DNA of 64,000 nt from Lysobacterales bacterium (GTDB lineage: Bacteria > Pseudomonadota > Gammaproteobacteria > Xanthomonadales > SZUA-36): positions 87,860 to 151,859 of the forward strand of contig JAKITK010000001.1 in NCBI GenBank assembly GCA_021648125.1, read 5' to 3'. Of the stretch, positions 37,747-47,944 are shown piece after piece. The stretch's first letter is position 1; every line of letters begins with the position of its first letter. Made by a program: the position numbers and the translations under genes. The notes under the pieces were generated by a model, which was given only the letters and a program-made list of their open reading frames with translations, was not told where the DNA came from and made no database searches.

Positions 37747-40443
37747 TTAACCAGTATTTTGAATCCCACGGGCAATCCCGTTTACCGTTACCAGCAAGGC
37801 TTCAAGCAGTTCATTGTCAACACTGCCCCCTGCACGCCAGCGCCTAAGCAAATCAACCTGCAGCAAACTCATTGGGTCAACATAAGGGTTACGCAAACGA
37901 ATAGAGCGTTGTAGTGTGCGCTCACCATCCAGCAGGTTATCCTGCTCTTTTATTCTGAGAATCATACTCCGGGCAAGCCGCAATTCATTTTCTATGAGAT
38001 CAAATACTAACCGACTAGACTCGGGTGCTAGCACTCGATAGTGACGGGCAATATCAAGATCGGATTTAGCCAGTGCCATTTCGACATCTGCTAACATGCT
38101 GCCAAAAAACAGCCATTCATTTGCCATTTCTTTTAGTCTATCTTCACCAAATTGTTCGACTGCCGCACTCAGTGCCGAGCCAATTCCATATGCCGCAGGT
38201 AGGCTAATACGGCACTGGGCCCAGGAAAACACCCAGGGGATTGCGCGCAGACTTTCAACCCCAATACCGGAACGACGAGAGGCGGGTCTAGAGCCTATAC
38301 CCATGCGCTCAATTACATCAATCGGGGTCGCATGCCGAAAATAGTCTATAAAATGCGGGTGCTCATACACCAAATGCCTATAGGTTTTTTTAGATTGACT
38401 GGCCATAAAAGCCATCACTTCTTGCCATTCTTGTTTGGCTTCAGAAACCTCAGACAAACTGCGTTTCAGGGTCGCTGCGGTCGCCAGTTCCAGATTGCGC
38501 TCAGCAATCGCGCGATTACCGTATTTTTGGTTAATAACTTCACCCTGCTCAGTGACCCGCAAGAAACCATTCACCGTGCCACGGGGTGCGCCCATAATAG
38601 CAGCAACTACATTCCCGCCACCGCGACTCACTGTGCCCCCGCGACCGTGGAAAAACCCCAGTCTCACCTTGTGCTTAGTCGCTACCCGGGAGAGCTGCGA
38701 TTGCGCTGTAGCTAATGCCCAGCGTGCCGATACCAGACCACCGTCCTTATTAGAGTCGGAATAACCTACCATGATAATTTGCTGTTGCTGACGCGATTTA
38801 AGATGAGCTGTATATACAGGATCGGTGAACAGCTGATTAAAAATAGCTTCGCCATTTTCTAAATCCTCAACTGTTTCAAGTAAGGGTGCAATATCCAGCG
38901 GAACATGATTGTTCTCATCCACCAAACCTGCCAAGCGCGCGAGCAACAACACACTCAATACATCATCCGCTCCCTGGGTCATGCTGATAATGTAGGGACC
39001 TAATGCCAGCCTGCCAAAATTCTTTTGACCCCAGGCAATACTACGAAAAACCTCAATAGTTTTGCTCACGCTGGCATCATCGGGCAGTGCCGGTAATTCA
39101 GCTGAAGATAACAGTTGGCTTAAGCGTAATGCTCTACTTTCTGCAGCGCTGCTAAGCCAGTCTTCGTCGCCAAGAATTAAAGCAATGACTTGGCGGTGGA
39201 CCAGAGAATCCTGACGAATATCCAGCGTTGCCAAATGGAAACCGAAGGTTTTTTCTCTAAGTTGCAATCGATTGAGCGCAAACATGCCCGCCCGTTGGCC
39301 CTTGTTTGCTTCCAAGGACTGACGGATTATTTTCAAATCGAAATGAAATTCATCGCTACTCAGATAACGACCTTCACTTTGATCAAGCACAGCACGCATA
39401 CGCGCTATCATCAATTTCAGTAAACAACGATAGGGCATATTACGGATTCGTTTGCCGATGTTTTTAGCCTCTTGGGGAAGCAATTGCTGATAAGTTTCCA
39501 GCCTCTCCAGCACAGTCTCGCTGACATCAACCTCGGTTAATGACTGACTCAAAAAACGCGATAAAGAATGCATCTCTGGCAGGTACTTTTTAATGATTTG
39601 ATGGCGTTGATATTCCAGTGAGCGCCTGATAGTACTGCCGTCCACATTAGGATTACCGTCCATATCGCCGCCCACCCATGAACCGAAATGCAACAAGGCC
39701 GGTAACACGCACTGCCCGCCTTCTTCCCAGTTAGACTCAAGTGCCTGCTGCAAGCCCTCATAAAAAGGTGGCACTACCCGGTACAACACATCCGTCAGAT
39801 AAAACAGTACATGCTCCATTTCATTTCTGACTGAAAGTCGCTGATCAGGATACATTTCAGTCTGCCAGTTACTGGTAACCGCCGCACGAATTCGCTCCAG
39901 CGCAGCAGACTCTTCTTCCGGTGTGCGCGATGGGTCTAGGCGCGATACTAACAAGCGTAAAATTTTCTGCTCTTTTTCCAACAGTGTACGGCGGGTAGAT
40001 TCCGTTGGGTGTGCTGTCATCACCGGCTCAATACTAAGGCTATTGAGGGCTTCCATTACAGCCGCCAGTGGTTGTGATGCGAGTTCTTGCATCACTGCTT
40101 GTAAACCCCCGGGTTGAGCACTTTCGCCGCGGCGTTGGTAGTCGCGGCGACGACGGATTCGATGCACCTTTTCTGCTAAATTCACTACCTGGAAATAGGT
40201 CGTGAAAGCCCGCACCAGAGAGTCAGCTGCTGCCACATCCATATTCGTCAACAAATTATCCAGTGCCTCAGCTGAGTCGTCCTTGCCTTCTCGCCGAGCA
40301 ATAGCCGCAAGTCGAACCGCTTCTACCTGCTGAAGGAATTCCGGCCCCTGCTGTTCAGCCAACACTTCACCTACTAGAGTGCCCAGCACATGTACATCTT
40401 CACGCAAGGGCTGATCTTTTTCTGGAAAGTAAATATCACGCAT
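37747..40443 (-). CDS. ppc: Phosphoenolpyruvate carboxylase
   Basis: Anaplerotic enzyme making oxaloacetate from PEP and bicarbonate. The 898-residue protein is of normal bacterial length. Catalytic motifs are TAHPTESTRR at about residues 142-151, VGYSDSNKDGG, and FFHGRGGTVSRGGG. The C-terminus ends QNTG, as needed for activity and aspartate feedback. Downstream of rsmJ with a 40-base gap. Confidence 0.96.
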   Translation of the reverse strand: MRDIYFPEKDQPLREDVHVLGTLVGEVLAEQQGPEFLQQVEAVRLAAIARREGKDDSAEALDNLLTNMDVAAADSLVRAFTTYFQVVNLAEKVHRIRRRRDYQRRGESAQPGGLQAVMQELASQPLAAVMEALNSLSIEPVMTAHPTESTRRTLLEKEQKILRLLVSRLDPSRTPEEESAALERIRAAVTSNWQTEMYPDQRLSVRNEMEHVLFYLTDVLYRVVPPFYEGLQQALESNWEEGGQCVLPALLHFGSWVGGDMDGNPNVDGSTIRRSLEYQRHQIIKKYLPEMHSLSRFLSQSLTEVDVSETVLERLETYQQLLPQEAKNIGKRIRNMPYRCLLKLMIARMRAVLDQSEGRYLSSDEFHFDLKIIRQSLEANKGQRAGMFALNRLQLREKTFGFHLATLDIRQDSLVHRQVIALILGDEDWLSSAAESRALRLSQLLSSAELPALPDDASVSKTIEVFRSIAWGQKNFGRLALGPYIISMTQGADDVLSVLLLARLAGLVDENNHVPLDIAPLLETVEDLENGEAIFNQLFTDPVYTAHLKSRQQQQIIMVGYSDSNKDGGLVSARWALATAQSQLSRVATKHKVRLGFFHGRGGTVSRGGGNVVAAIMGAPRGTVNGFLRVTEQGEVINQKYGNRAIAERNLELATAATLKRSLSEVSEAKQEWQEVMAFMASQSKKTYRHLVYEHPHFIDYFRHATPIDVIERMGIGSRPASRRSGIGVESLRAIPWVFSWAQCRISLPAAYGIGSALSAAVEQFGEDRLKEMANEWLFFGSMLADVEMALAKSDLDIARHYRVLAPESSRLVFDLIENELRLARSMILRIKEQDNLLDGERTLQRSIRLRNPYVDPMSLLQVDLLRRWRAGGSVDNELLEALLVTVNGIARGIQNTG

Positions 40444-40483
40444 TAACGAGTCCTTTATTCAATATGGCGGGTGATTCGCTGTA

Positions 40484-41257
40484 TTAGCAGCGGAGATAAA
40501 GATCATAACGGGTTTTACGCGTCTGGATGACTGCTGATGGTTTTTGATCTGCCAAGTTGGGGGCGCCTTTTGGTCTTTTTACTACCACGCGCTTTAGTGC
40601 ACAGCTAAGTGCTGCTTTGAGCAAGTTTTCATCTTCACCCTGATGGCTATGCCCTAATAGTTGTTGCAACATTTGCATGTTTTTTTTCACCGCTGCAAAT
40701 TTTTGTCTGTGCGGGAACATCGGATCGAGATAAACCGTATCCGGGGGATTATTGCAGGCAATTTCAGCCAGTATTTCAATGCTATTGCCCTGTTCTAAAG
40801 AAAAGCCTGTGGTTTGCATTTGTTGAAACACCGGATCATCCGCAGCACGCAATATTGCATCTTCCACTAATGCTGCAACAATCGGGGATTGCTCAATCAT
40901 TCGTACTGAACAGCCCAAACTAGCGAGTACAAAAGCATCACGGGCTAGGCCCGCCGTGGCATCAACAATTGACGGCAAGGGTTTACCCGGTTTAATACCC
41001 ACAGCCCGTGCCAGTGCTTGCCCACGGCCTCCGCCGTATTTTTTTCGATGGGCTGTTTCACCGGCCAAAAAATCAACCCTGAGATGGGTTTTTCCATCGT
41101 GTAGACTTAATCCATCGCTGGCAAAATCAAGTAAAAGCAAATCCTCACTTGGCTTACAAAACGGCAGCTTATGTAGCCGTGAAAAATGCTTGGCTAAGTC
41201 GAGCTTCTGCGGATCAGAGCAGCAGACTTTACAGTTACTGGGCGCAAGCTCAGGCAC
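40484..41257 (-). CDS. rsmJ: 16S rRNA (guanine-1516-N2)-methyltransferase RsmJ
   Basis: A 257-residue SAM-dependent rRNA methyltransferase. Motif I region is VDATAGLARDAFVLASLGCSV at about residues 98-118. The family-specific VYLDPMFPHR (N6/N2 MTase NPPY-like position) and the upstream RVDFLAGETAHRKKYGGGRGQALARAVG segment are both present. Its start overlaps the end of the ABC-F gene by 8 bases. Confidence 0.93.
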   Translation of the reverse strand: MPELAPSNCKVCCSDPQKLDLAKHFSRLHKLPFCKPSEDLLLLDFASDGLSLHDGKTHLRVDFLAGETAHRKKYGGGRGQALARAVGIKPGKPLPSIVDATAGLARDAFVLASLGCSVRMIEQSPIVAALVEDAILRAADDPVFQQMQTTGFSLEQGNSIEILAEIACNNPPDTVYLDPMFPHRQKFAAVKKNMQMLQQLLGHSHQGEDENLLKAALSCALKRVVVKRPKGAPNLADQKPSAVIQTRKTRYDLYLRC

Positions 41258-43229
41258 TATCCGCCAATGCAGCTTCAGCCTGTTCGAGTTGATCAGCGGC
41301 TTCTATCCAGTTGGCTTCTCCGGCTTTCATTGCCTTGGCAACTTGGCTTTGCTGATCGAGTAACTTTTTCAGCTCTAACTTTCTAGAATCATCAGAATAT
41401 ATCGATTCATCGCTAAGCAATTGTTCAATCTTTTCCTGTTGACTATTAAGGTTTTCCAGCTCTGACTCCACCTTTTTAAGCTGCTTTCTATGCGGCTGTA
41501 CCTGCTGGCGTAAACGCGCCTGCAGCTGGCGTTCGAGCTGGCGTTGTTGCCGGGTCTGTTTGGGTTTGCTAACTACTGCCTCTTTGTGTTTAACAGCGGC
41601 TGCTGTATTTGCAGCTTCCGCTGCCGCAATCGGCTTGTTTTTACCACTATCCTGCGTCCGCATCCAGGCAGACCAGTCATCGAGATCGCCATCAAATGGT
41701 TTAAGCTGATTGTTATGTACCGTTACTAAGGAATCGCAAACACTGCGCAATAGATGGCGGTCATGCGAGATCACTAACAAAGCACCCTCGTATTCTGCCA
41801 ACGCCAGTGACAAAGCCTGGCGCATTTCCATATCCAGGTGATTGGTTGGCTCATCCAGTAGCAGTAAATTCGGTTTTTGCCAGATAATCAGGGCCAAAGC
41901 CAGACGGGATTTTTCACCGCCTGAAAGCGGTGCTACAGGTGAAGTTACCTGCTCTCCACGGAAATCAAATCCACCCAAAAAATTCAACAATTGCTGGCGG
42001 CTGGCTTTGCCGCCGATTTGCTCTATATGCCAAAGCGGGCTTTCATCTGCATGTAGTTGCTCTAGTTGATGCTGGGCAAAATACCCAATACTACAATCTT
42101 TAGCGAGTTCTCTTTGCCCAGATAACAGCGTACTACCATCAGCGAGCGCTTTTACCAGGGTCGACTTACCGGCACCGTTAACACCCAATATTCCTACCCG
42201 ATCACCGGCGGCTATCCGAAAATTAAAGGGCTGAATAATCTCCAACTCTTTATCTTCAACTATATAACCGGCCGTGGCAGCTTCAATTTTGAGTAATTCT
42301 CGTGGCATTTTTTCCGGTTTAAAAAACTGAAAGTGAAACGGCGAATCGACATGCGCTGGGGCAATAACCGTCATCCTTTCCAGCATTTTCAAACGCGCTT
42401 GCGCTTGCTTGGCTTTGCTTGCCTTATAGCGGAAACGATCCACATAAGACTGAATATGTTTGATTTCATCTTGTTGTTTTAAGAAGCTGGATTGTTGCTG
42501 TGACAGCCGCTCAGCGCGCTGCCTTTCATACTGGCTGTAGTCGCCTGAATAAAGGTGAATAGTTTGGTGCTCAATTGATGCAATCCGGGTGCAGGCCGCA
42601 TCCAAAAAATCTCGATCATGCGAGATCAGCAACAATATACCCTGATAGCGTTTTAACCAGCGCTCCAGCCAAATAATGGTGGGTAAATCAAGGTGATTAG
42701 TCGGTTCATCCAGCAGTAGAATATCTGAACGGCACATCAGTGCCTGGGCGAGATTCAATCGCATCCGCCAACCACCGGAAAAACTACCTACCGGGTTTTC
42801 GATATCAGCAGCGGGAAACCCCAGCCCATGCAACAACCTCGCAGCTCGTTGTGTTGCGGTATAGCCATCAATGGCTTCCAACTCTGGATATAAGCGGTGT
42901 AATGCGTCGTCGTCCTCGCTGATTTCAGCCGCAGCAATTCCTGCCTGAATTTCCCGCAGGCGCTGGTCACCATCAATGACATATTCAATTGCAGCTTGAT
43001 CGCCACTGGGACTGCTTTGTGCCACATGGGCGAGGACATCATTGGGGTTAAAGCTATAGTCGCCGACATCGGAATCGAGCTCACCGCGCAACATTGCAAA
43101 AAGTGAAGACTTACCAGAACCATTAGCGCCAAGCAAGCCAACCCGGTGGCCTCGATGGACCTGAAAACTAACATCTTCCAGTAGCATTTTAGTGCCACGG
43201 CGAAGACTGATTTGGTCGAATTTCAGCAT
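41250..43229 (-). CDS. ABC-F ATPase, YheS-like
   Basis: A 659-residue soluble protein with two ABC cassettes and no membrane domain. Walker A motifs are GANGSGKSSLFAML and GVNGAGKSTLVKAL; signatures are FSGGWRMRLNLAQAL and LSGGEKSRLALALI. The ABC-F linker (about 240-310) and a C-terminal coiled-coil rich in Gln/Lys/Leu (about 530-655) are present. ABC-F proteins act on the ribosome to resolve stalled or antibiotic-blocked translation. Order and length match E. coli YheS. First gene of the yheS-rsmJ-ppc run. Confidence 0.92.
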   Translation of the reverse strand: MLKFDQISLRRGTKMLLEDVSFQVHRGHRVGLLGANGSGKSSLFAMLRGELDSDVGDYSFNPNDVLAHVAQSSPSGDQAAIEYVIDGDQRLREIQAGIAAAEISEDDDALHRLYPELEAIDGYTATQRAARLLHGLGFPAADIENPVGSFSGGWRMRLNLAQALMCRSDILLLDEPTNHLDLPTIIWLERWLKRYQGILLLISHDRDFLDAACTRIASIEHQTIHLYSGDYSQYERQRAERLSQQQSSFLKQQDEIKHIQSYVDRFRYKASKAKQAQARLKMLERMTVIAPAHVDSPFHFQFFKPEKMPRELLKIEAATAGYIVEDKELEIIQPFNFRIAAGDRVGILGVNGAGKSTLVKALADGSTLLSGQRELAKDCSIGYFAQHQLEQLHADESPLWHIEQIGGKASRQQLLNFLGGFDFRGEQVTSPVAPLSGGEKSRLALALIIWQKPNLLLLDEPTNHLDMEMRQALSLALAEYEGALLVISHDRHLLRSVCDSLVTVHNNQLKPFDGDLDDWSAWMRTQDSGKNKPIAAAEAANTAAAVKHKEAVVSKPKQTRQQRQLERQLQARLRQQVQPHRKQLKKVESELENLNSQQEKIEQLLSDESIYSDDSRKLELKKLLDQQSQVAKAMKAGEANWIEAADQLEQAEAALADSA

Positions 43230-43576
43230 TGAATTTTGTTCTCTGCAGTCTGATGAACTGATAATAGGGTTGCTTGAACACTTAATTCACAAATTATACC
43301 CCAACCCCCAGATAGAGGCGCGGTATGATGTGTATGACAGCTCTTTTACATCCTGTAATCGCTGCATTCGTGCATCCATGCACATCATATTGGTTTCACA
43401 GTGAAATAAAAAATATGAGTCGCACCCTTCGGTTCCGCGGTTATTTTTTGTTTTGCTGTGGAATCAATAACATGTGCAGCACCCGTGTTTCTATCTGGGG
43501 ATTGGGGTTATAACATCCGTGCAGGTAATTCACCGTGTTTGAAGTATAATATCCAGCCCTGTTCCTGTAGATTTAC
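43230..43576. other. Divergent intergenic region between two ABC-F genes
   Basis: 347 bases between the yheS-like gene and uup. A perfect -10-like TATAAT lies at 43545-43550, 27 bases before the uup ATG, but no convincing -35 is seen 16-18 bases upstream. A 62-codon open frame (43325-43513) has no recognisable protein features and I do not call it. No tRNA or clear RNA gene is visible. Confidence 0.5.
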
Positions 43577-45484
43577 ATGCCATTAATTACACTTAAAAAT
43601 CTGAGCCTCAGTTACGGCACGCCACCCTTGCTTGATGATGTCAATATGCAGATTGACTCAGGCGAGAGAGTTTGCCTGTTAGGCCGTAATGGTGCGGGGA
43701 AATCCACCCTGCTTAAACTGATTAACGCTGAAATACAGGCCGATGATGGCAGCATTGTCATTCCCCCTGGAATCAAGGTTGCCAAGCTTGATCAGGAAGT
43801 CCCTACGGACCTGGATGGTACCATCAATGAAGTGGTTGCTAATGGTTTGGATAAAGCCGGCAAACTGCTCACCCGTTATTATCATTTACTGCATGAAATA
43901 GCCCTTGGCGGCGATGAAAAACTGCTAGACCAGCTAGGCGAATGTCAGCATGAATTGGAAGCCGCTGGTGGATGGGAGATATCCTCTCGCCTGGATGCGA
44001 TTATTTCCAAGCTGCAGCTCGATGGTGATACCGATTTTAATGCCCTCTCAGGTGGCTTAAAACGCCGCGTTCTGCTCGCCCGTGCACTGGTCAACCAACC
44101 GGATTTGTTATTGCTGGACGAACCTACTAACCATCTGGATATTGAATCGATTATCTGGCTGGAGAAATTCCTGCTTGAATGGCAAGGCAGCTTACTGTTT
44201 ATCAGCCATGATCGGGTGTTTTTACAAAAGCTTTCCACCCGTATCATCGAGATAGACCGCGGCAAGTTAACCGACTGGCCCGGTGACTATCCCACTTATG
44301 TAAGCCGCAAACAAAAATCCCTGGAAGATGAAGATAAAGAAAACGCCTTATTTGATAAAAAACTCGCCCAGGAAGAAGTCTGGATTCGCCAAGGCATCAA
44401 AGCTCGGCGCACACGTAATGAAGGTCGAGTTCGCGCACTGGAAGCCTTGCGGCGTGAACGCGCGGATAGACGCAATGTATCAGGCAGTGCCAAGGTAGAA
44501 ATACAAGCGGCTGATAAGTCCGGCAAGATCGTTCTTGAAGCCGAAGACATCTGCTACACCTACCCAGACAAACTGCACGCCAATGCCGATGCTGAACCGG
44601 TTATACGCAATTTTAGCACCACCATTTTACGCGGCGATAAAGTCGGCATTATCGGCCCAAATGGTGCCGGTAAAACAACCCTGATTCGTCTATTACTGGG
44701 GCAACTGGAAGCACAGTCGGGCACTGTGAAAATAGGCACCAAACTCGAGGTGGCGTATTTCGACCAGCATCGTTCAGTTCTGGATGAAGAAAAAAGCGTA
44801 CAGGACAACATTGCCGATGGCAGTGATATGGTCACCATTAATGGTAAGGATCGACATGTAATTTCCTACCTGCGGGATTTCCTATTCGACCCCGAACGCG
44901 CCCGACAACCAGTTAAAGCCCTTTCTGGTGGTGAACGCAACCGCTTGTTATTGGCGCGTTTGTTTAGTCAGCCTTCCAATATGTTGGTGCTCGATGAGCC
45001 CACCAACGACCTTGACGCTGACACCCTCGACTTACTGGAAGAACGCCTAACAGAATATAAGGGCACCATCTTACTAATCTCACATGACCGTGCTTTCCTC
45101 GACAATGTAGTCACATCCACCATCGTGTTTGAAAGCCATGGGCAAGTGAATGAGTATATCGGTGGCTATCAAGACTGGGTACGCCAGACCAGACCCGCTG
45201 AAACCGAGAATAAAGAAAAAACCAAAAAGTCGAAGCGTCAATCAGGTCAAGCCCCGAGCAGCATAAGTTATGTAGAGCGCCAAGAACTTGGCAAGTTACC
45301 CGGAAAACTGGAAAAACTCGAACAACAGCAAAAACAATTGTTGGAACAAATGGGAGGCGCTGATTTTTATTCACAGAACCAGGACAAAATCACCCAAGTT
45401 CAGCAACAACTGAAAAAACTGGAAACTGAACTGGAAACGGTTTTTGCCCGCTGGGAAGCGCTGGAAGAAAAAGCTTCACAATAA
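43577..45484 (+). CDS. uup: ABC-F ATPase Uup
   Basis: A 635-residue two-cassette ABC-F protein with DNA/ribosome-associated roles in E. coli (transposon precise excision, ribosome assembly quality). Walker A motifs are GRNGAGKSTLLKL and GPNGAGKTTLIRLLLG; signatures are LSGGLKRRVLLARAL and LSGGERNRLLLARLF. The linker is rich in Arg/Lys (KARRTRNEGRVRALEALRRER), and the C-terminal coiled coil (about 545-630) is typical of Uup. Divergent from the other ABC-F gene and upstream of a tRNA on the opposite strand. Confidence 0.94.
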   Translation: MPLITLKNLSLSYGTPPLLDDVNMQIDSGERVCLLGRNGAGKSTLLKLINAEIQADDGSIVIPPGIKVAKLDQEVPTDLDGTINEVVANGLDKAGKLLTRYYHLLHEIALGGDEKLLDQLGECQHELEAAGGWEISSRLDAIISKLQLDGDTDFNALSGGLKRRVLLARALVNQPDLLLLDEPTNHLDIESIIWLEKFLLEWQGSLLFISHDRVFLQKLSTRIIEIDRGKLTDWPGDYPTYVSRKQKSLEDEDKENALFDKKLAQEEVWIRQGIKARRTRNEGRVRALEALRRERADRRNVSGSAKVEIQAADKSGKIVLEAEDICYTYPDKLHANADAEPVIRNFSTTILRGDKVGIIGPNGAGKTTLIRLLLGQLEAQSGTVKIGTKLEVAYFDQHRSVLDEEKSVQDNIADGSDMVTINGKDRHVISYLRDFLFDPERARQPVKALSGGERNRLLLARLFSQPSNMLVLDEPTNDLDADTLDLLEERLTEYKGTILLISHDRAFLDNVVTSTIVFESHGQVNEYIGGYQDWVRQTRPAETENKEKTKKSKRQSGQAPSSISYVERQELGKLPGKLEKLEQQQKQLLEQMGGADFYSQNQDKITQVQQQLKKLETELETVFARWEALEEKASQ

Positions 45485-45508
45485 TTATTTAACATAACAA
45501 TCGCGGAT

Positions 45509-45585
45509 TGGCGTCCTCGACAGGACTCGAACCTGTAACCTGCTCCTTAGGAGGGAGCCGCGCTATCCAGTTGTGCCACGAGGAC
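45509..45585 (-). tRNA. tRNA-Arg (anticodon CCU)
   Basis: Acceptor stem GTCCTCG/CGAGGAC with discriminator G and an encoded CCA. The anticodon stem GCTCC/GGAGC encloses CTCCTAA, giving anticodon CCU for AGG codons. The T-arm is ACAGG-TTCGAGT-CCTGT. It lies convergent to uup. Confidence 0.95.
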
Positions 45586-45599
45586 GGATACCGGCTGAA

Positions 45600-45605
45600 A
45601 TTATA
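45600..45605 (-). promoter_or_regulatory. -10 box for tRNA-Arg
   Basis: On the minus strand this reads TATAAT, 15 bases before the tRNA 5' end. No strong -35 is seen at 16-18 bases; any -35 would lie inside the 3' end of the upstream hydrolase gene. Confidence 0.5.
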
Positions 45606-45611
45606 ACAGCC

Positions 45612-47777
45612 TTATGTCGTTCGGGTGAGCGCAAGTATTAACAGGCGACGGTTTAGTTTTTCTTCAAACGAGGTAACTTCAAGAAATTCCATGCGCTCCA
45701 GATGCTCACGAAATATACTCTCTGCAGGCCTACCGAGAAATGATTGAACAACTGTTTTAATCTTGCCTGAACGAGATTTTGTAGCTTGCTTCAACCAGCC
45801 AAGCGCCTTTATCAGGCATAGCTCTACTTCAGTGAAGTCACTCCCAAAAGGCCACTGTGGTAATTGCCCATTACTGCGTGCCTGCGCATAGCGAGAATGT
45901 AAATCAGCCGGAGTATTCTGTTGGAATATTTGAGGGATTTGCCAATCCACAGAAAGCTTGCCGTTGTCTTTTGCTGTTTGTGCTAGTTCTGGCTGAAAGC
46001 GACTGTCGGCAACGCAAAGCATTGCCTTAATGCAGTCCTCATCTGACTTGCCGCGTAACAAGGCAATACCGTATTCAGTAATAACCACATCCCGCAAGTG
46101 CCGGGGAATTGTATCGTAGGGGTAAGTCCAAACGATATTGCTCAGAATAGCATTACCGCTGCCGTGCGTACTGCGTACCATCAAAATAGAGCGCGAATCG
46201 GGCAAAGCATGCGCCATAGCGACAAAATTATATTGCCCGCCTACCCCGCTTACTACTTGATTATTATCTAACCCGTCGGAGGCCGCTGCACCCAACAAAG
46301 TGACTTTCATGGTGGTGTTCACAAATCGGGATTTAAGCCGCTGGGCTCGATCGAGTTCCTCGCCTCCGTATAGTTCATTGACCTGACCTACCGTAGTCAT
46401 CTGGAACAAATCGCGTTCTCCACCTTTGAGACTGTGAAGCCAAGTATAAAACGATTTTGAGCCCATAAAGAAAGCCGAATGTAGGATAGCAGCTCCTTTA
46501 AGCTTACCGCCTATTAGCAGTGCGTTTTCGATGATATCTGCGCGTTGTTCAGGTTGACGCATATCCGTACCGAGTTTCCGCCCAGCTCCGGTAATCCAAG
46601 CATCTCCCACTGTAACAATATCATTTGCAACAATACCCAGCGTTTGCAGGCGTTCGAGTTGGTATTGGTCAAGGATTGGCGGTAAAGCACGGGACTCACA
46701 TAAGGCTTCAAATAGCTCGGAATTCACCACCGGTTCAAGACCTCGGGTATTGATCAAGTTTTGGATATCAGCATCCGGCCAGACCATGCGCTTAAGGATG
46801 CCAGCTTTATAAAGGTGCATAAACCCATCCATAAACATTTCCGAGGCAGCGTACAACCCCTGTTTAAATGCCATCAGTTCTGTGGTGTTTAACCACTTGT
46901 GCCGTTTGCTAATACCGCAACTTTTTATCAAGCTCTGATAGGCATCATGATCTACATGTCTTAGCATTAAACCATTAACCAGCGCATCGCCCAAAGAACC
47001 AATACCGATTTGTAGCGTGCCGCCATCGGCAATTAGGGTGCCGGCATGCAGGCCTATAGAGTGATCCACTAAACTCACGGCTGCAATGGGTGGGGCAAAG
47101 AGTTGGTGCTGACAATCGGGGTCATCAATAATCAGATCAAAGAAATCTGCCCGACGCTCAGCTTTACCGGTCATAAAGGGCATATTTCGATTTACTACTG
47201 CCACCACCAAAGGGCGTTTATGGCCACGCCATGCAAGGATATCCAGTAAATCTTGGGTCGTATCAGGATTGGAGCCAAGGCTGTAAAAAAGTTCGCCTTC
47301 GCGCTGCTCTACTCCTACCAACTGCACAATCACATTGACCCCGCGGTCTGCCATGTCTCTAGCTGCATGGGTGTAGTTCGAGCTGGTGTAGTGGCGTTGC
47401 GCGGCTGGTTTGCCTAAAAATGCACCCGACTGCATGTAAAATTCTGCAACCACCGCATTTTCGGGAGCGGTATCGTTGAGAACATCCTGAATATATTCCA
47501 GGTCGGGGTAATCCGCCCCGAAGTGGCTTTCAATAAACGGCAGCGTGAAACGCTTCTCCAGCAATGTTTTGGGTCTTGGTAGAGCCAGAGATAATGCTGT
47601 AAATATACTAAGATCCAGACTCTTGTCTTCCCGAGCTCGTTGCCAGAGAGCATTCAACAAAGCGTTCGGCTTACCCACACCAAGGGGCGAGCCAACCGAC
47701 AGCTGTTTTCCTGCTCGTTTTAATAATGCTTCAAGACCAGTACTAATACTGGAAAAATGTTGTTCAGATTTGATCAA
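45612..47777 (-). CDS. Acetyl-CoA hydrolase/transferase family protein
   Basis: A 721-residue protein with the two-domain CoA-transferase fold of the acetyl-CoA hydrolase/4-hydroxybutyrate CoA-transferase family. It includes GTLIADGGTLQIGIGSLGDALVNGL in the N-terminal domain and the C-terminal-domain motif VSGVGGQYNFVAMAHAL, followed by TEYGIALLRGKSDEDCIKAM. It is longer than the usual 430-500 residues because of an N-terminal extension and an insert before the C-terminal domain; such ~700-residue forms are known in marine and Pseudomonas-type genomes. The substrate is not clear. It is divergent from hpd. Confidence 0.85.
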   Translation of the reverse strand: MIKSEQHFSSISTGLEALLKRAGKQLSVGSPLGVGKPNALLNALWQRAREDKSLDLSIFTALSLALPRPKTLLEKRFTLPFIESHFGADYPDLEYIQDVLNDTAPENAVVAEFYMQSGAFLGKPAAQRHYTSSNYTHAARDMADRGVNVIVQLVGVEQREGELFYSLGSNPDTTQDLLDILAWRGHKRPLVVAVVNRNMPFMTGKAERRADFFDLIIDDPDCQHQLFAPPIAAVSLVDHSIGLHAGTLIADGGTLQIGIGSLGDALVNGLMLRHVDHDAYQSLIKSCGISKRHKWLNTTELMAFKQGLYAASEMFMDGFMHLYKAGILKRMVWPDADIQNLINTRGLEPVVNSELFEALCESRALPPILDQYQLERLQTLGIVANDIVTVGDAWITGAGRKLGTDMRQPEQRADIIENALLIGGKLKGAAILHSAFFMGSKSFYTWLHSLKGGERDLFQMTTVGQVNELYGGEELDRAQRLKSRFVNTTMKVTLLGAAASDGLDNNQVVSGVGGQYNFVAMAHALPDSRSILMVRSTHGSGNAILSNIVWTYPYDTIPRHLRDVVITEYGIALLRGKSDEDCIKAMLCVADSRFQPELAQTAKDNGKLSVDWQIPQIFQQNTPADLHSRYAQARSNGQLPQWPFGSDFTEVELCLIKALGWLKQATKSRSGKIKTVVQSFLGRPAESIFREHLERMEFLEVTSFEEKLNRRLLILALTRTT

Positions 47778-47944
47778 CTGTCTTTACTCCTGCGTGTAAA
47801 CACAGTCTACCTTAGTTGCTAGGCAGCATAAATATCTATCTAGGCTTGATTTGTAGCCTCTCTGTATATATAGTTCCAAATGTAACTACTTTCCCCTGAT
47901 CTTGTTGATAAAGCCCTGACTACTTGAAAATTGAGAGAAAACAA

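Noticed and set aside
43325..43513. 62-codon frame between the two ABC-F genes
   Set aside because: It has no signal, domain or homology-like motif and no Shine-Dalgarno.
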